Assembly (NCBI GenBank): GCA_027003115.1 | Contig: JALWYS010000182.1 | Location: forward strand, 1-39,268 | Origin: Deltaproteobacteria bacterium | Lineage (GTDB): Bacteria > Desulfobacterota > Dissulfuribacteria > Dissulfuribacterales > QOAL01 | Reading direction: 5' to 3' | DNA: 39,268 bases | Shown here: positions 17,879-27,267 of the stretch, in pieces | How positions within the stretch are numbered: the stretch's first letter is position 1 | How the letters are laid out: the number at the start of each line of letters is the position of its first letter | The notes under the pieces: model-generated | Database searches by the model: none | What the model was told of the DNA's origin: nothing | The model's input: the letters and a program-made list of their open reading frames with translations, nothing else | Translations under genes and position numbers: made by a program

Positions 17879-18613
17879 ATGCTTCATATAAAAAATCTAA
17901 ATGCAAGTTATGGTCCCATACAGGTTTTAAAAAACTGCTCCCTCCACGTGGATGAGGGAGAGATTGTTTCCATAATTGGAGCAAATGGGGCAGGAAAGAC
18001 CACCCTTCTGCTTTCTGTCTCAGGCCTCATGGGTTCCCTTTCAGGTGAGATAACCTTTTGTGGCAAATCAATTAAGGGCCTTTCCCCGGACAAAATAGTA
18101 TCCCTTGGTATTGCCCACTGCCCTGAAGGAAGGCAGCTTTTCAGCCCCCTTTCCGTGTATGAAAACCTAATGCTTGGTGCCTATGCCAGGAAAAAGGTGG
18201 ACCAGAAGACGCTGGATCAGGAACTTGAGCAGATATTTGAGCTTTTTCCCAGGCTCAAGGAACGCCTGGATCAGACCGCAGGTACACTAAGTGGAGGCGA
18301 GCAGCAGATGCTTGCAATTGGTCGCGCCCTTATGGCCAGTCCGAGGCTCCTGCTTCTTGACGAGCCTTCCCTTGGACTTGCGCCCCGCCTTGTGGAAACC
18401 ATTATAAAAACCATTGTTGATCTTAACTCAAAGGGTATGACCATCTTGCTTGTTGAGCAGAATGCAAGAAAGGCCCTTGAGATATCGCACAGGGCCTATA
18501 TCCTTGAGACAGGCCGTATTATACTCCAGGGAAAGGCCTCTGACCTGGCTGAAGACAGTGAAATAAAGAGGGCCTATCTGGGCAAGGATTACAAAGACCT
18601 ATCTGAAAGGTAA
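17879..18613 (+). CDS. livF: Branched-chain amino acid-type ABC transporter ATP-binding protein
   Basis: GANGAGKTTLLLSVSGLMG Walker A, LSGGEQQMLAIGRALMASPRLLLLDEPSLGLAP; divergent from livKHMG. Confidence 0.93.
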   Translation: MLHIKNLNASYGPIQVLKNCSLHVDEGEIVSIIGANGAGKTTLLLSVSGLMGSLSGEITFCGKSIKGLSPDKIVSLGIAHCPEGRQLFSPLSVYENLMLGAYARKKVDQKTLDQELEQIFELFPRLKERLDQTAGTLSGGEQQMLAIGRALMASPRLLLLDEPSLGLAPRLVETIIKTIVDLNSKGMTILLVEQNARKALEISHRAYILETGRIILQGKASDLAEDSEIKRAYLGKDYKDLSER

Positions 18614-18620
18614 AAAAGAC

Positions 18621-19931
18621 ATGGAACTTGACAGGGTGGAGTATCTTTCGACTGAGGCGTGGAATCAGTGGCACACGGAACTTTTGCAATCAACTGTAAA
18701 TCGGGCTTACAACAGGGTGCCCTTCTACAGGAAGAGGCTTGATGAGATTGGTGTGGGCCCAGATGACATTGGTTCCGTAGAGGATATAAAAAAGCTTCCC
18801 TTTACAAGCAGGGAGGACATGGCTGAAAATTATCCCTACGGGCTTTTTTCAGTGCCTTTGCGTGATATTGTGCGCATTAATACCCTCAGAAGCGGGCAGG
18901 CGAATCCCATAGCCCTTGGCTATACCAAGCAAGACCTCAAGAGAAGGAGGGAGCTTACCGGGCGATTTTTTCGCTCTGCCGGGGTCAACCAGGACGACAT
19001 CGTGCAGATATGCCTTGACCCTGGCATGTCTCTTCACGGGCAGGATCTAAAGGAGGGTGCGGAATTTCTGGGTGCACTTGTGATTCCTCCAGATCCTGTT
19101 TCAGTGCTAAGCAGAATCAGGGTCATGGTGGATTTTAAAACCACTGTCCTTGTGACTACCCCTTCCTACGGCCTTTATATGCTCGAGACCTTCAAAGAGA
19201 CAAACATGCCACTGGCTTCGCTCAATCTCAGGCTCATGATCCTTCTTGGCGAAACCCTGACAGATGAGACCAGGGCCATATTTGAGAGAGAGCTCGATGT
19301 GAAGACCAGGGCTGCATATGGCCTTTTCGAGGCCTCTGGCCCTGCCATGGCCTACGAATGCAAGAATAAGAAAGGGCTGCATATTGCCCTGGACCATGTA
19401 ATTGCCGAGATTATCAATCCTGAAACCCTGGAGGTCCTTGGTCCAGGCCAGGAAGGTGAGCTTGTCATAACCACGGTTACGGTGAGGGCAAATCCGCTCC
19501 TTCGCTTCCGCACAGGTGACATTACCAGCCTGCACAAAAAAACCTGCTCCTGCGGAAGAACCACATGGAGAATGAGTCCCGTAAGCAGAAGGAGTGACAA
19601 CATCGTGACCGTACGCGGTGTAAAGATATCCCCAGACCATGTGCGCAACATCATACGCCAGTCCACTGGGGGAAAAAACCTCTCTTTCATTATCGTTTTG
19701 GGTAAATGGAAACATCTGACCCAGGTAGAGATACCAGTTGCCATCGATGATTCCTTTTTTTCAGGGAGCCTCCCGAAACTTCACAACTGGATCAGGGAGA
19801 CCGAGGACCTCTTCCTTGAGTCCCTGGGGCTCAGATGCAGGATAAAGCCTGTGGAGCTTAGATCCATTAAGGGTTTTCTGGAATCAGGGCAGGTGATTGT
19901 GGATAGGGATCGGTTTCTTTCTGGCGTCTGA
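18621..19931 (+). CDS. Phenylacetate-CoA ligase (PaaK)-like protein with atypical ATP-binding motif
   Basis: 436 aa; family-level similarity (NRAYNRVPFYRKRLDE, TTPSYGLYMLE, AAYGLFEASGPAMAYEC, LRFRTGDIT, SRRSDNIVTVRGVKISPDHV), but the P-loop position reads LRSGQANP. Confidence 0.85.
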   Translation: MELDRVEYLSTEAWNQWHTELLQSTVNRAYNRVPFYRKRLDEIGVGPDDIGSVEDIKKLPFTSREDMAENYPYGLFSVPLRDIVRINTLRSGQANPIALGYTKQDLKRRRELTGRFFRSAGVNQDDIVQICLDPGMSLHGQDLKEGAEFLGALVIPPDPVSVLSRIRVMVDFKTTVLVTTPSYGLYMLETFKETNMPLASLNLRLMILLGETLTDETRAIFERELDVKTRAAYGLFEASGPAMAYECKNKKGLHIALDHVIAEIINPETLEVLGPGQEGELVITTVTVRANPLLRFRTGDITSLHKKTCSCGRTTWRMSPVSRRSDNIVTVRGVKISPDHVRNIIRQSTGGKNLSFIIVLGKWKHLTQVEIPVAIDDSFFSGSLPKLHNWIRETEDLFLESLGLRCRIKPVELRSIKGFLESGQVIVDRDRFLSGV

Positions 19932-19978
19932 TTCTGGATTGTTATCTGGGGAGATGGTGGAAGAAAATATTTGGAAAG

Positions 19979-20002
19979 GTGCCCCAGCCCTTACTGGGGC
20001 AC
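19979..20002. terminator. Hairpin between the convergent PaaK-like and cold-shock genes
   Basis: GTGCCCCAG-ccctta-CTGGGGCAC, 9-bp perfect stem; only weak T-tracts follow. Confidence 0.6.
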
Positions 20003-20017
20003 TCTTCATAGGCATTT

Positions 20018-20218
20018 TTAAATTTTTTCTACGTTTACTGCCTGAGGACCCCTACTGGTTTCTTCGATATCAAAGGTAACAGACTCCCCCTCCTTGAGAG
20101 ACTTGAATCCTTCTGCCTTGATACCTGAATAGTGTACGAAGACATCGGACTGACCTTCAATTTCGATGAAACCATAACCCTTCTTGTCATTGAACCATTT
20201 TACCTTTCCTTCTGCCAT
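20018..20218 (-). CDS. Cold-shock domain protein (CspA family)
   Basis: [33 protein letters not shown]...; RNP1 KGYGFIE and RNP2 DVFVHYS motifs. Start trimmed to ATG 20218. Confidence 0.96.
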   Translation of the reverse strand: MAEGKVKWFNDKKGYGFIEIEGQSDVFVHYSGIKAEGFKSLKEGESVTFDIEETSRGPQAVNVEKI

Positions 20219-20507
20219 TTTTAAGTAGTGCTCCTTTCGAAAAACTTGAAAATTTCCAAAGAAAGGACTGATCCTCAAGGAATGGAAATGGAAAATTCCC
20301 GCCTCCCCAGATTTGAATCAGGCATCCTTTGGTTGGCAAATTTATTCTATATTAGCTTTTGTGAATAATAAAGTGTTATTTGATATAAAACAAAAATTTT
20401 CATAATCTTGGCCAGGTAACATTGTAACCCCTTGAGAAGATGGGTGGGAATGGTTAATCAAAGATAGAGGATCAGACACTCTTTTTACAAGAAGGAGGAC
20501 AGGTTTC

Positions 20508-21011
20508 ATGCCCATATATGAGTTCTACTGCTCAGATTGCCATATGATATTCAACTTTTTTTCTCGAAGGATAAATGTCGAGAAGAGGCCGTCATGTCCA
20601 AAGTGCGGAAAGGAAAGGCTGGAGAAAAAGATGTCCATCTTTGCAATTTCAAAGAACCGTAGTGAGCCAGAAGAGGACAATCCCTTTGCCAACGTTGACG
20701 AGTCCAAGCTTGAGAAGGCCATGATGTCCCTGGCTTCCGAGGTGGAAAACATTGATGAAAACGATCCAAGGCAGGCGGCACGGTTTATGAGAAAACTTTT
20801 TGATTCCGCAGGCCTTGAGGTTGGTGGCTCCATAGAAGAGGCCATAAGCCGCATGGAGGCAGGAGAAGATCCAGAAAAGATAGAGGAGGAGATGGGGGAC
20901 CTCTTTGATGATGAGGATATCTTCAAGAACCTGGGTACCAAGAAGGCCATAAAGGGTCTAAGGAGGAGGTATCTTCCACCAGCTGTTGATGAAACCCTGT
21001 ATGAGCTTTAG
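20508..21011 (+). CDS. FmdB-type zinc ribbon domain protein
   Basis: MPIYEFYCSDCHMIFNFFSRRINVEKRPSCPKCGKERLEKKMS; CxxC...CxxC at the N-terminus. Confidence 0.88.
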   Translation: MPIYEFYCSDCHMIFNFFSRRINVEKRPSCPKCGKERLEKKMSIFAISKNRSEPEEDNPFANVDESKLEKAMMSLASEVENIDENDPRQAARFMRKLFDSAGLEVGGSIEEAISRMEAGEDPEKIEEEMGDLFDDEDIFKNLGTKKAIKGLRRRYLPPAVDETLYEL

Positions 21012-22774
21012 ATGATGAGGCGTACCCCGCCCAGTTCCTCGATGCGGTAGGGGAAGTGATCCCCAGGGGATCCTATGAACATGAAGTTTATTGGGATTCC
21101 CCATTTCTTTGACAGCTTTCTTACAAGCTCAGGGGTAAACTTTCCCTGTACCTTAACGAACTCTATTTCAATATCAGGGTATTCCCTTTTCAAGAATTCT
21201 ATGTCTTGAACCAGCTTTTCAAGAAGCTCCTTGTCCTCTTGTTCCATGACAGTTACGATCTTTATCTTCTTGGTGTGTTCGTTTTGCCTTATGTAAAGGA
21301 GAACCTTGTTGAGGTTTGCAATATTGTCTCCACGGGTAAAAAAGACAAATTCCTGGGATTGTATCTTGTCTATGGTTTCATATATTTTCTGATTGACCTT
21401 GGTTACGAATTGGAGGATGGGGACAAACAGAAACTCAATGAAATTGAGGAGCATTTCCAAAAGGGCGATCCTGTTAAGCATTATGGCAACAAGCATTATG
21501 GTGGGTATGAAGTATTCTGCAAAGACAACAATGTTTGCAGGTTGCCCAGGCTCTGGCTGCTTGACGATGTTACCCACCAGGGCTGCCAGGACCGCAAAAA
21601 GGGCAGTGAAGACGGCAGGCCAGCTTGCGCGCTCGGGTCTCGGCAGAGACCTTCTTCTTATCTTCAGAAGTATGTTGCCCACTGCAAAGAGCGCCATAAC
21701 CGAAAGAAAGGAGATGGTATAGACCCCAGCCAGCACCTCAACCTGCCCCTTAGTGATGAAAAGAATGGATACGCACAGGAGAAAGAATGCAATGATGATC
21801 CTGTATGAGCTTCCCCTTCGGTTCTTCTTGAGAAAGAAGGCGGGGAATATCCTGTCCAGGGTGATTCGTTCCACAAGCCCTGTCACACCCACATAGGAGG
21901 TAAGTACCGCACCGCTTAAAACAAGGGCTGCATCTATGGAGATGATAAGGGCAAGCCAGTCTCCCCCGGCAATCTCTCCCATGTGGGACAAAAGGTCTGC
22001 CATATAGTCGTTGACCTCTGGAATGGGAACGATTGCCAAGGCAAGGAAGGCCATAAGGGGGTTGAAGATGCTGACGGCAACCCACATGTTTCGCAGGGTC
22101 TTGGGAAATACCCCACGCTGCTGCTCCTCCACGAAGTTTGCAGAGCTTTCAAACCCGGAGATTCCAAGCATTGCCGCTGAAAATCCCCAGTAAAGGTCCT
22201 TTATTATGCTTCCGTGGGGTGTTGGAAGATGCCAATTCATGAAAAAGGTATCAAGGCCTGTGTGGATAATGTAGAAAATCACGGTGCCTGCAAGGAGAGT
22301 CAAGGACGAAAGATGAAATAAAAATATGGCAACCGCTACTGCTGCCGACTCTCCAATGCCAAGGATTGTAAGCCCCATGAATATGGCGAGAAGGACTATG
22401 GTTGCAGGGATTACTGGCAGCGCCGGGATTATCGAGTGAAGATAATGCATGCCCTCTGAGGCAGAAATCACAGAGGTTGCAATGTATGACAGCAGGGTAA
22501 GGCTTGCTGCCAAAGAGGCCATGGATTTGCTTGTGGTATTTAAAAGGGCATTATAGGCACCGCCGTTTAGGGGAAGGGCACCAACCACCTCTCCATAGAT
22601 CTTTCTGAACAGATAAAGAACCCCTGCCACTATGAGAAGGGCAATCCAGGCATATTTTCCAGAGGCTGCAATGGACAGGGCGGAAACGTAAAGAACAGAA
22701 GAGGTGATATCGTTTCCACAGATTGCCGTGGCTTGAAGCTCTGACAGCTTTTTTTTCTTTTGGGTATCTGCCAT
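21008..22774 (-). CDS. APC family amino acid permease with C-terminal cytosolic domain
   Basis: 588 aa polytopic protein; LPLNGGAYNALLN, ISGFESSANFVEEQ motifs; soluble C-terminal tail. Confidence 0.88.
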   Translation of the reverse strand: MADTQKKKKLSELQATAICGNDITSSVLYVSALSIAASGKYAWIALLIVAGVLYLFRKIYGEVVGALPLNGGAYNALLNTTSKSMASLAASLTLLSYIATSVISASEGMHYLHSIIPALPVIPATIVLLAIFMGLTILGIGESAAVAVAIFLFHLSSLTLLAGTVIFYIIHTGLDTFFMNWHLPTPHGSIIKDLYWGFSAAMLGISGFESSANFVEEQQRGVFPKTLRNMWVAVSIFNPLMAFLALAIVPIPEVNDYMADLLSHMGEIAGGDWLALIISIDAALVLSGAVLTSYVGVTGLVERITLDRIFPAFFLKKNRRGSSYRIIIAFFLLCVSILFITKGQVEVLAGVYTISFLSVMALFAVGNILLKIRRRSLPRPERASWPAVFTALFAVLAALVGNIVKQPEPGQPANIVVFAEYFIPTIMLVAIMLNRIALLEMLLNFIEFLFVPILQFVTKVNQKIYETIDKIQSQEFVFFTRGDNIANLNKVLLYIRQNEHTKKIKIVTVMEQEDKELLEKLVQDIEFLKREYPDIEIEFVKVQGKFTPELVRKLSKKWGIPINFMFIGSPGDHFPYRIEELGGVRLII

Positions 22775-23006
22775 ATCTCCTTCTCACCCGTCCAAAGACC
22801 CTTTTATCATTAAGTTTCAGGCCTTACCAGCGGTATTTAAGCCATATTTTGAAGAAAGTAAAAGAAAAATTGCGCATTAAATGGGGGGAAGGTTTAAGTT
22901 TCAAATTTTCTTTTCATTAAAGGACTCTCACTTTCTCTTCGTATTTTTTAAAATTTCCTCAAAAAGAATCACCTGGTTGACGATAAAGAAAATAAAAAAG
23001 CTAACC

Positions 23007-24017
23007 ATGACTGTTAATCAAGACGCCTTTAGCCTGAAAAAGCCTGTGGCATTACGCCAAGGCCACGAAATGTCAACGCAGGATAGAGGAAGTCCTAGCC
23101 TTGATTTTTCAGGAAGGGACCTCTCTGGCACGAACTTCCAGGCCCAGGATCTTAAAGGGGCAAACTTTTCAGGCGCAAATCTTACAGGTGTATCATTTTT
23201 GAGGGCGGATCTTACTGGCGCCATATTCATTGGTGCAAATCTTGAAAGGGCGGATTTTAGCGGGGCATGTCTAAAGGATGCGCACCTTGAAAGGGTAAAG
23301 GCGGAAAGGGCAGGCTTTGGAATGGCAGACCTTTCAGGCGCATGCCTTTTTGGTGCGAACCTTGCCCAGGCATGTTTCGTAAAGGCGGATCTTCCAGACG
23401 CAGACCTTCGTTGCTCAGAGCTTCGGGGTGCAAGGCTCAGAGAAGCCAATCTTTGTAGCGCCGATCTTACAGAGGCCAATCTAAAGGGTAGTGATCTTTC
23501 CATGTGCAATGTGAGGGGTGCTCTTTTCACAAATGCCGACATGAGAAACACCAGGCTTAGGCAAGTAACAGGTTTTAAAGAGGCGGACTGGATAGGAACG
23601 GATCTCAGGAACATAAATTTCGCCGGCGCCTACCTTCTTCGCCGCCATGCAGTGGATCAGAATTATATAAAAGAGTTCAAGGAATCAGGCAGGGTTGCCA
23701 AATGCCTGTATTACCTTTGGCTCATAAGCAGTGATTGCGGCAGAAGCATGTCCAGGTGGTGTTTTTGGATAGTGGTTCAGATATGTTTCTTTGCTTGGCT
23801 CTACTCCCTGGTTGGGGTGGATTACGGACTGCATCCCACCTCCATTTCCGACCTTTATTTGAGCGTTGTTACTCTTACCACCCTTGGTTTTGGCGATGTG
23901 GTGCCAAAAAACGTGGCTGGCCAGATAGTGGTAATGTGCGAGGTGGTAACTGGATACATGATGTTGGGAGGCCTTCTGTCTATCTTCAGTAATAAGATGG
24001 CCCGAAGAGGAGAATAA
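23007..24017 (+). CDS. Pentapeptide-repeat protein fused to a two-TM K+ channel pore (start uncertain; longest ORF 22881)
   Basis: About 25 A(D/N)LxX-type repeats, then TM, VVTLTTLGFGDVVPKN selectivity filter, TM. Confidence 0.88.
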   Translation: MTVNQDAFSLKKPVALRQGHEMSTQDRGSPSLDFSGRDLSGTNFQAQDLKGANFSGANLTGVSFLRADLTGAIFIGANLERADFSGACLKDAHLERVKAERAGFGMADLSGACLFGANLAQACFVKADLPDADLRCSELRGARLREANLCSADLTEANLKGSDLSMCNVRGALFTNADMRNTRLRQVTGFKEADWIGTDLRNINFAGAYLLRRHAVDQNYIKEFKESGRVAKCLYYLWLISSDCGRSMSRWCFWIVVQICFFAWLYSLVGVDYGLHPTSISDLYLSVVTLTTLGFGDVVPKNVAGQIVVMCEVVTGYMMLGGLLSIFSNKMARRGE

Positions 24018-24018
24018 G

Positions 24019-24888
24019 GTGTCTTTTTTAAATATTTTCAGGAGGAAAAAACAGGATCCGGGGGACCAGTTGAGGGAGCTGCTGAAGGACTACGAGCTTC
24101 CGTCCTTTCCAGGGTCTGTAATGAGGGTGCTTGAGCTTTTGCGCGACCCAGATGCACCCCTTTCAGAGATCTCAAGGCTCATCGAGGCGGACCCTGGAAT
24201 GCACGTTAAGGTTCTTAAAACCGTCAATTCTGCTGCCTATGGCCTTTCCCGGAAAATCGGCAATATTCAGCACGCCATAAGCCTTCTTGGAAAGATGCGT
24301 CTTGAGGGAATAATCCTTCCCATTGCGGTAAAAAACGCCATTCCCAAGACCGAACTTTACTGCCTCAAGCAGCAGGATTTTTGGAGAATAAGCGCAAGGC
24401 GCGCCTGTCTTGCAAGGGCCATTGCTGAAACGCTTCACCCAACCAATCAGGAAGAATGTTTCACTGCAGGGCTCCTTCAGGACATGGCCATTCCTGTGTT
24501 GGTTCACGTAAAGGAACAAAAATATTGCATGACCCTCGAGATGTGGAACGAGGACAGGCAGGCAAGCCTTGAGAAGCTTGAACGGGAGACCTTTGGCGTT
24601 GACCACCAGGTGGTCGGTGCGCTCATGGCAGAAAAATGGCAGTTCCCGGATTATCTCCTTGACTCAATCCTCCACCACCATAACGGTAGCTCACAGTCGT
24701 CGGTACCAAAGGCGGTGACTGCGGTATCCCAGATTCGCTACAAACAGCCAGGCCAGGAAAAGGACGAGTACGAACAGATGCTTGAAATATTAAAGAAAAG
24801 TCTGGAAACAAGTCCTGCCCTTTCCCAGAAGATACTTGAGCGGGCAAGTCAGGAGGCAGACGAGTTTTATGCCATCTTTTCAGGGTAG
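24019..24888 (+). CDS. HDOD domain protein
   Basis: GTG start 1 nt after the channel stop; LPSFPGSVMRVLELLRDPDAPLSEISRLIEADPGMHVKVLKTVNSAAYGLSRKIGNIQHAISLLG HDOD signature. Confidence 0.92.
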   Translation: MSFLNIFRRKKQDPGDQLRELLKDYELPSFPGSVMRVLELLRDPDAPLSEISRLIEADPGMHVKVLKTVNSAAYGLSRKIGNIQHAISLLGKMRLEGIILPIAVKNAIPKTELYCLKQQDFWRISARRACLARAIAETLHPTNQEECFTAGLLQDMAIPVLVHVKEQKYCMTLEMWNEDRQASLEKLERETFGVDHQVVGALMAEKWQFPDYLLDSILHHHNGSSQSSVPKAVTAVSQIRYKQPGQEKDEYEQMLEILKKSLETSPALSQKILERASQEADEFYAIFSG

Positions 24889-24932
24889 CTCTTGAGCCAG
24901 AAAGTGTTTTGAAAAGACAGGGCTAAATTGTG

Positions 24933-26042
24933 CTAATTCCAGAAATCCTCCTGGAACTTCCGTATGGCATTTTCAAGGCTGCCAAGCCTTTCCACATTCC
25001 TTCTGAAAAGCGAGCTGGTGGGTCCTTTATGGATCATGTCTTCCAGAACGGGTAGATAGGAGGAGGAGCCTAATTCTTCAAAGACAGGCTCAAGGGCATG
25101 CAGCTGACGAACAAGCATGGTTTTCATCATCCTCTTTTCAAACCTTTGCTGGTCAACGAATATCCCTTGAAGTCCATGCCGGGCTGCCTGCCATTTGTTG
25201 CTCAGTATCACAGCGATGTGCATGGGAAAAAGCGAGATGCTGTCTGTTGAAATGGCTGCAACCAAGGCCTGGATCAAGGCAGAAAGTGCCATGATTTGCT
25301 TGAATCTTGCGGGTATATCGCAGATTCTGATCTCTATGGTCCCAAAGTCAGGACTTGGCCGGACGTCCCACCAGATGTCCCTTGGCTGCTCTATTATGCC
25401 GCATTTTTTAAGCAGCTCCACAAGCTTGCAGTAGTTTTCCCAGGAACCTAGGGAATCGGGCATTCCAGAGCGAGGCAGGGTGTCAAAGAGCTTTGAGCGA
25501 AAGGAGGCAAAGCCCGTATCCTTCCCCTCAAGAAAGGGACTTGATGCGCTTAGGGCAAGAAGCATGGGAAGAAACGCCCTCAGATTGTCAAAAACCTTTA
25601 TGGCAGTCTCTCCACAGTCAAGCCCCACGTGGCAGTGAAGCCCCTGGGTTATGAGCCTTTTGCCTATGATTTGAAGCTCCTTCAGAATGGTCTTGTATCG
25701 TGGGTCTGGGTAGAGCTTCTGTTCCTGATAACTAGAGAAGGGGTGAAGGCTTGAGGCAAAGATGGAGCAGTTGTTTTTTCTTGCGGCCTTTTCCAGAAAC
25801 TCGATGGAGCCCCTGATGTCGGCTTCTGCCTCTTTGATGCTGGAGCAGACTTTGGTGTTCACTTCCACCATTGACTGGATGAACTCTGGCTTTATGTAAC
25901 CTTTTAGCTCACTTGGAAGGGAAGAGATTATCTCAACGGCCTTTGGACTAAGTCCCAGATGCCGCTCATCAAGAAGTTGAAATTCCACCTCTATTCCAAC
26001 AGTGAACTGTTTGCTCTTTTTAAAAGAAATGGTTTTTGCCAA
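24933..26042 (-). CDS. GCS2-family carboxylate-amine ligase (YbdK-like glutamate-cysteine ligase)
   Basis: FTVGIEVEFQLLDERHLGLSPKA, QGLHCHVGLDC, DVRPSPDFGTIEIRICDIPA motifs. Confidence 0.9.
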   Translation of the reverse strand: MAKTISFKKSKQFTVGIEVEFQLLDERHLGLSPKAVEIISSLPSELKGYIKPEFIQSMVEVNTKVCSSIKEAEADIRGSIEFLEKAARKNNCSIFASSLHPFSSYQEQKLYPDPRYKTILKELQIIGKRLITQGLHCHVGLDCGETAIKVFDNLRAFLPMLLALSASSPFLEGKDTGFASFRSKLFDTLPRSGMPDSLGSWENYCKLVELLKKCGIIEQPRDIWWDVRPSPDFGTIEIRICDIPARFKQIMALSALIQALVAAISTDSISLFPMHIAVILSNKWQAARHGLQGIFVDQQRFEKRMMKTMLVRQLHALEPVFEELGSSSYLPVLEDMIHKGPTSSLFRRNVERLGSLENAIRKFQEDFWN

Positions 26043-26082
26043 AAGGGTACCATCTCCTTGTTGATATCAGGCCTCAACTATT

Positions 26083-27267
26083 TTAGCCCAAAAGGGCCCT
26101 TAATGCACAGTTTGCAAAGAAGGCAGCACCTACAGGAAGCACGTTCTCGTCAAAATCAAAGCCTGAGCTGTGGGCTGGGTAGTCATTGCCCCTTTTTCTT
26201 GCCCCAAACCTTACGAAACACCCTGGAACCTTTTCAAGGTAGAAGGAAAAGTCCTCCCCTCCCAAGCTTGGGATAGGGTAGGGGATTACTCCTTCCTTTC
26301 CAACAACCTCAATTGCGGCCTGTCTTGCAATCCTGGTCGCTTCCTCACTGTTTATTACCGGTGGGTAGTGTTCAGGAAAGGTGACGCTGGTCTTAACCCT
26401 GAAGGCTGTCTCCACTGCCCGGGCACAGGCCTTTATGGCCCCAAATGTCTCCTTTCGTATCTCCTTGCAGGTGGTCCTCATGGTGCCCTTTAGTATCGCC
26501 TTTTCGGCAATGGCGTTGGGGGCGCTTCCTGCCTCAAACCTGCCAATGGAAACCAGGGAGGGATACTGGGGGTTTATCCTCTTGTTTATGGCCGATTGCA
26601 GCATGACAATCAAGTTCGCTGCGGCAACTATTGCATCTGCTGCCTCATGGGGTCTTGCAGCGTGTCCTCCCTTGCCCTTTACCTCGATGCTGACCCTGTC
26701 TGCATAGGCGCAGATAAGCCCCTCCTGGACTGCCACCTTGCCAACATCAAAGTGGGTGTCTATGTGGCCTCCAAATATGTAACGGCAATTTTCAAGACAC
26801 CCTTCCTGAACCATGCTTTTTGCTCCTCCCTTGCCCTCCTCTGCTGGCTGAAAAAGGAGCCTGACAAGCCCTTTGTTTACGCAGCGTTCCATTAAGAGCC
26901 TTGCGCAACCAAGGAGCATGGCCACATGCCCGTCATGCCCGCATGCGTGCATGACCCCCTGTTTTTTTGATGAAAACTCAAGCCCTGTCTTCTCCTGAAT
27001 GGGCAAAGCGTCCATGTCTGCCCGGAGACACACTACGTTTTTGCTGTGTCTGTCTCCTATTTCTGCAACGATTCCCGTGCGCGCTATGTTGTTTTTATAA
27101 GGTATGCCAAGTTCCTTTAGAATTGAGCAGATGTATCTGGATGTCTCCTTCTCCTTGAAGGCTACTTCTGGATTTTCATGGATGTGGCGCCTTATTGATG
27201 AAAGCCACGGGGACATACCCTTTGCCCTTGAAAGGAAACCTTCTTGGTATTTGTTTTCTTTCTTCAT
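26083..27267 (-). CDS. M20-family amidohydrolase
   Basis: RRHIHENPEVAFKEKET, VCLRADMDALPIQEKTGLEFSSK, MHACGHDGHVAMLLG, SLGGEDFSFYLEKVPG motifs. Confidence 0.95.
   Translation of the reverse strand: MKKENKYQEGFLSRAKGMSPWLSSIRRHIHENPEVAFKEKETSRYICSILKELGIPYKNNIARTGIVAEIGDRHSKNVVCLRADMDALPIQEKTGLEFSSKKQGVMHACGHDGHVAMLLGCARLLMERCVNKGLVRLLFQPAEEGKGGAKSMVQEGCLENCRYIFGGHIDTHFDVGKVAVQEGLICAYADRVSIEVKGKGGHAARPHEAADAIVAAANLIVMLQSAINKRINPQYPSLVSIGRFEAGSAPNAIAEKAILKGTMRTTCKEIRKETFGAIKACARAVETAFRVKTSVTFPEHYPPVINSEEATRIARQAAIEVVGKEGVIPYPIPSLGGEDFSFYLEKVPGCFVRFGARKRGNDYPAHSSGFDFDENVLPVGAAFFANCALRALLG

Noticed and set aside
21206-21808. 200-aa plus-strand ORF
   Set aside because: Antisense to the APC permease; no coding signature.
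23018-23614. 198-aa minus-strand repetitive ORF
   Set aside because: Antisense shadow of the pentapeptide-repeat coding sequence.
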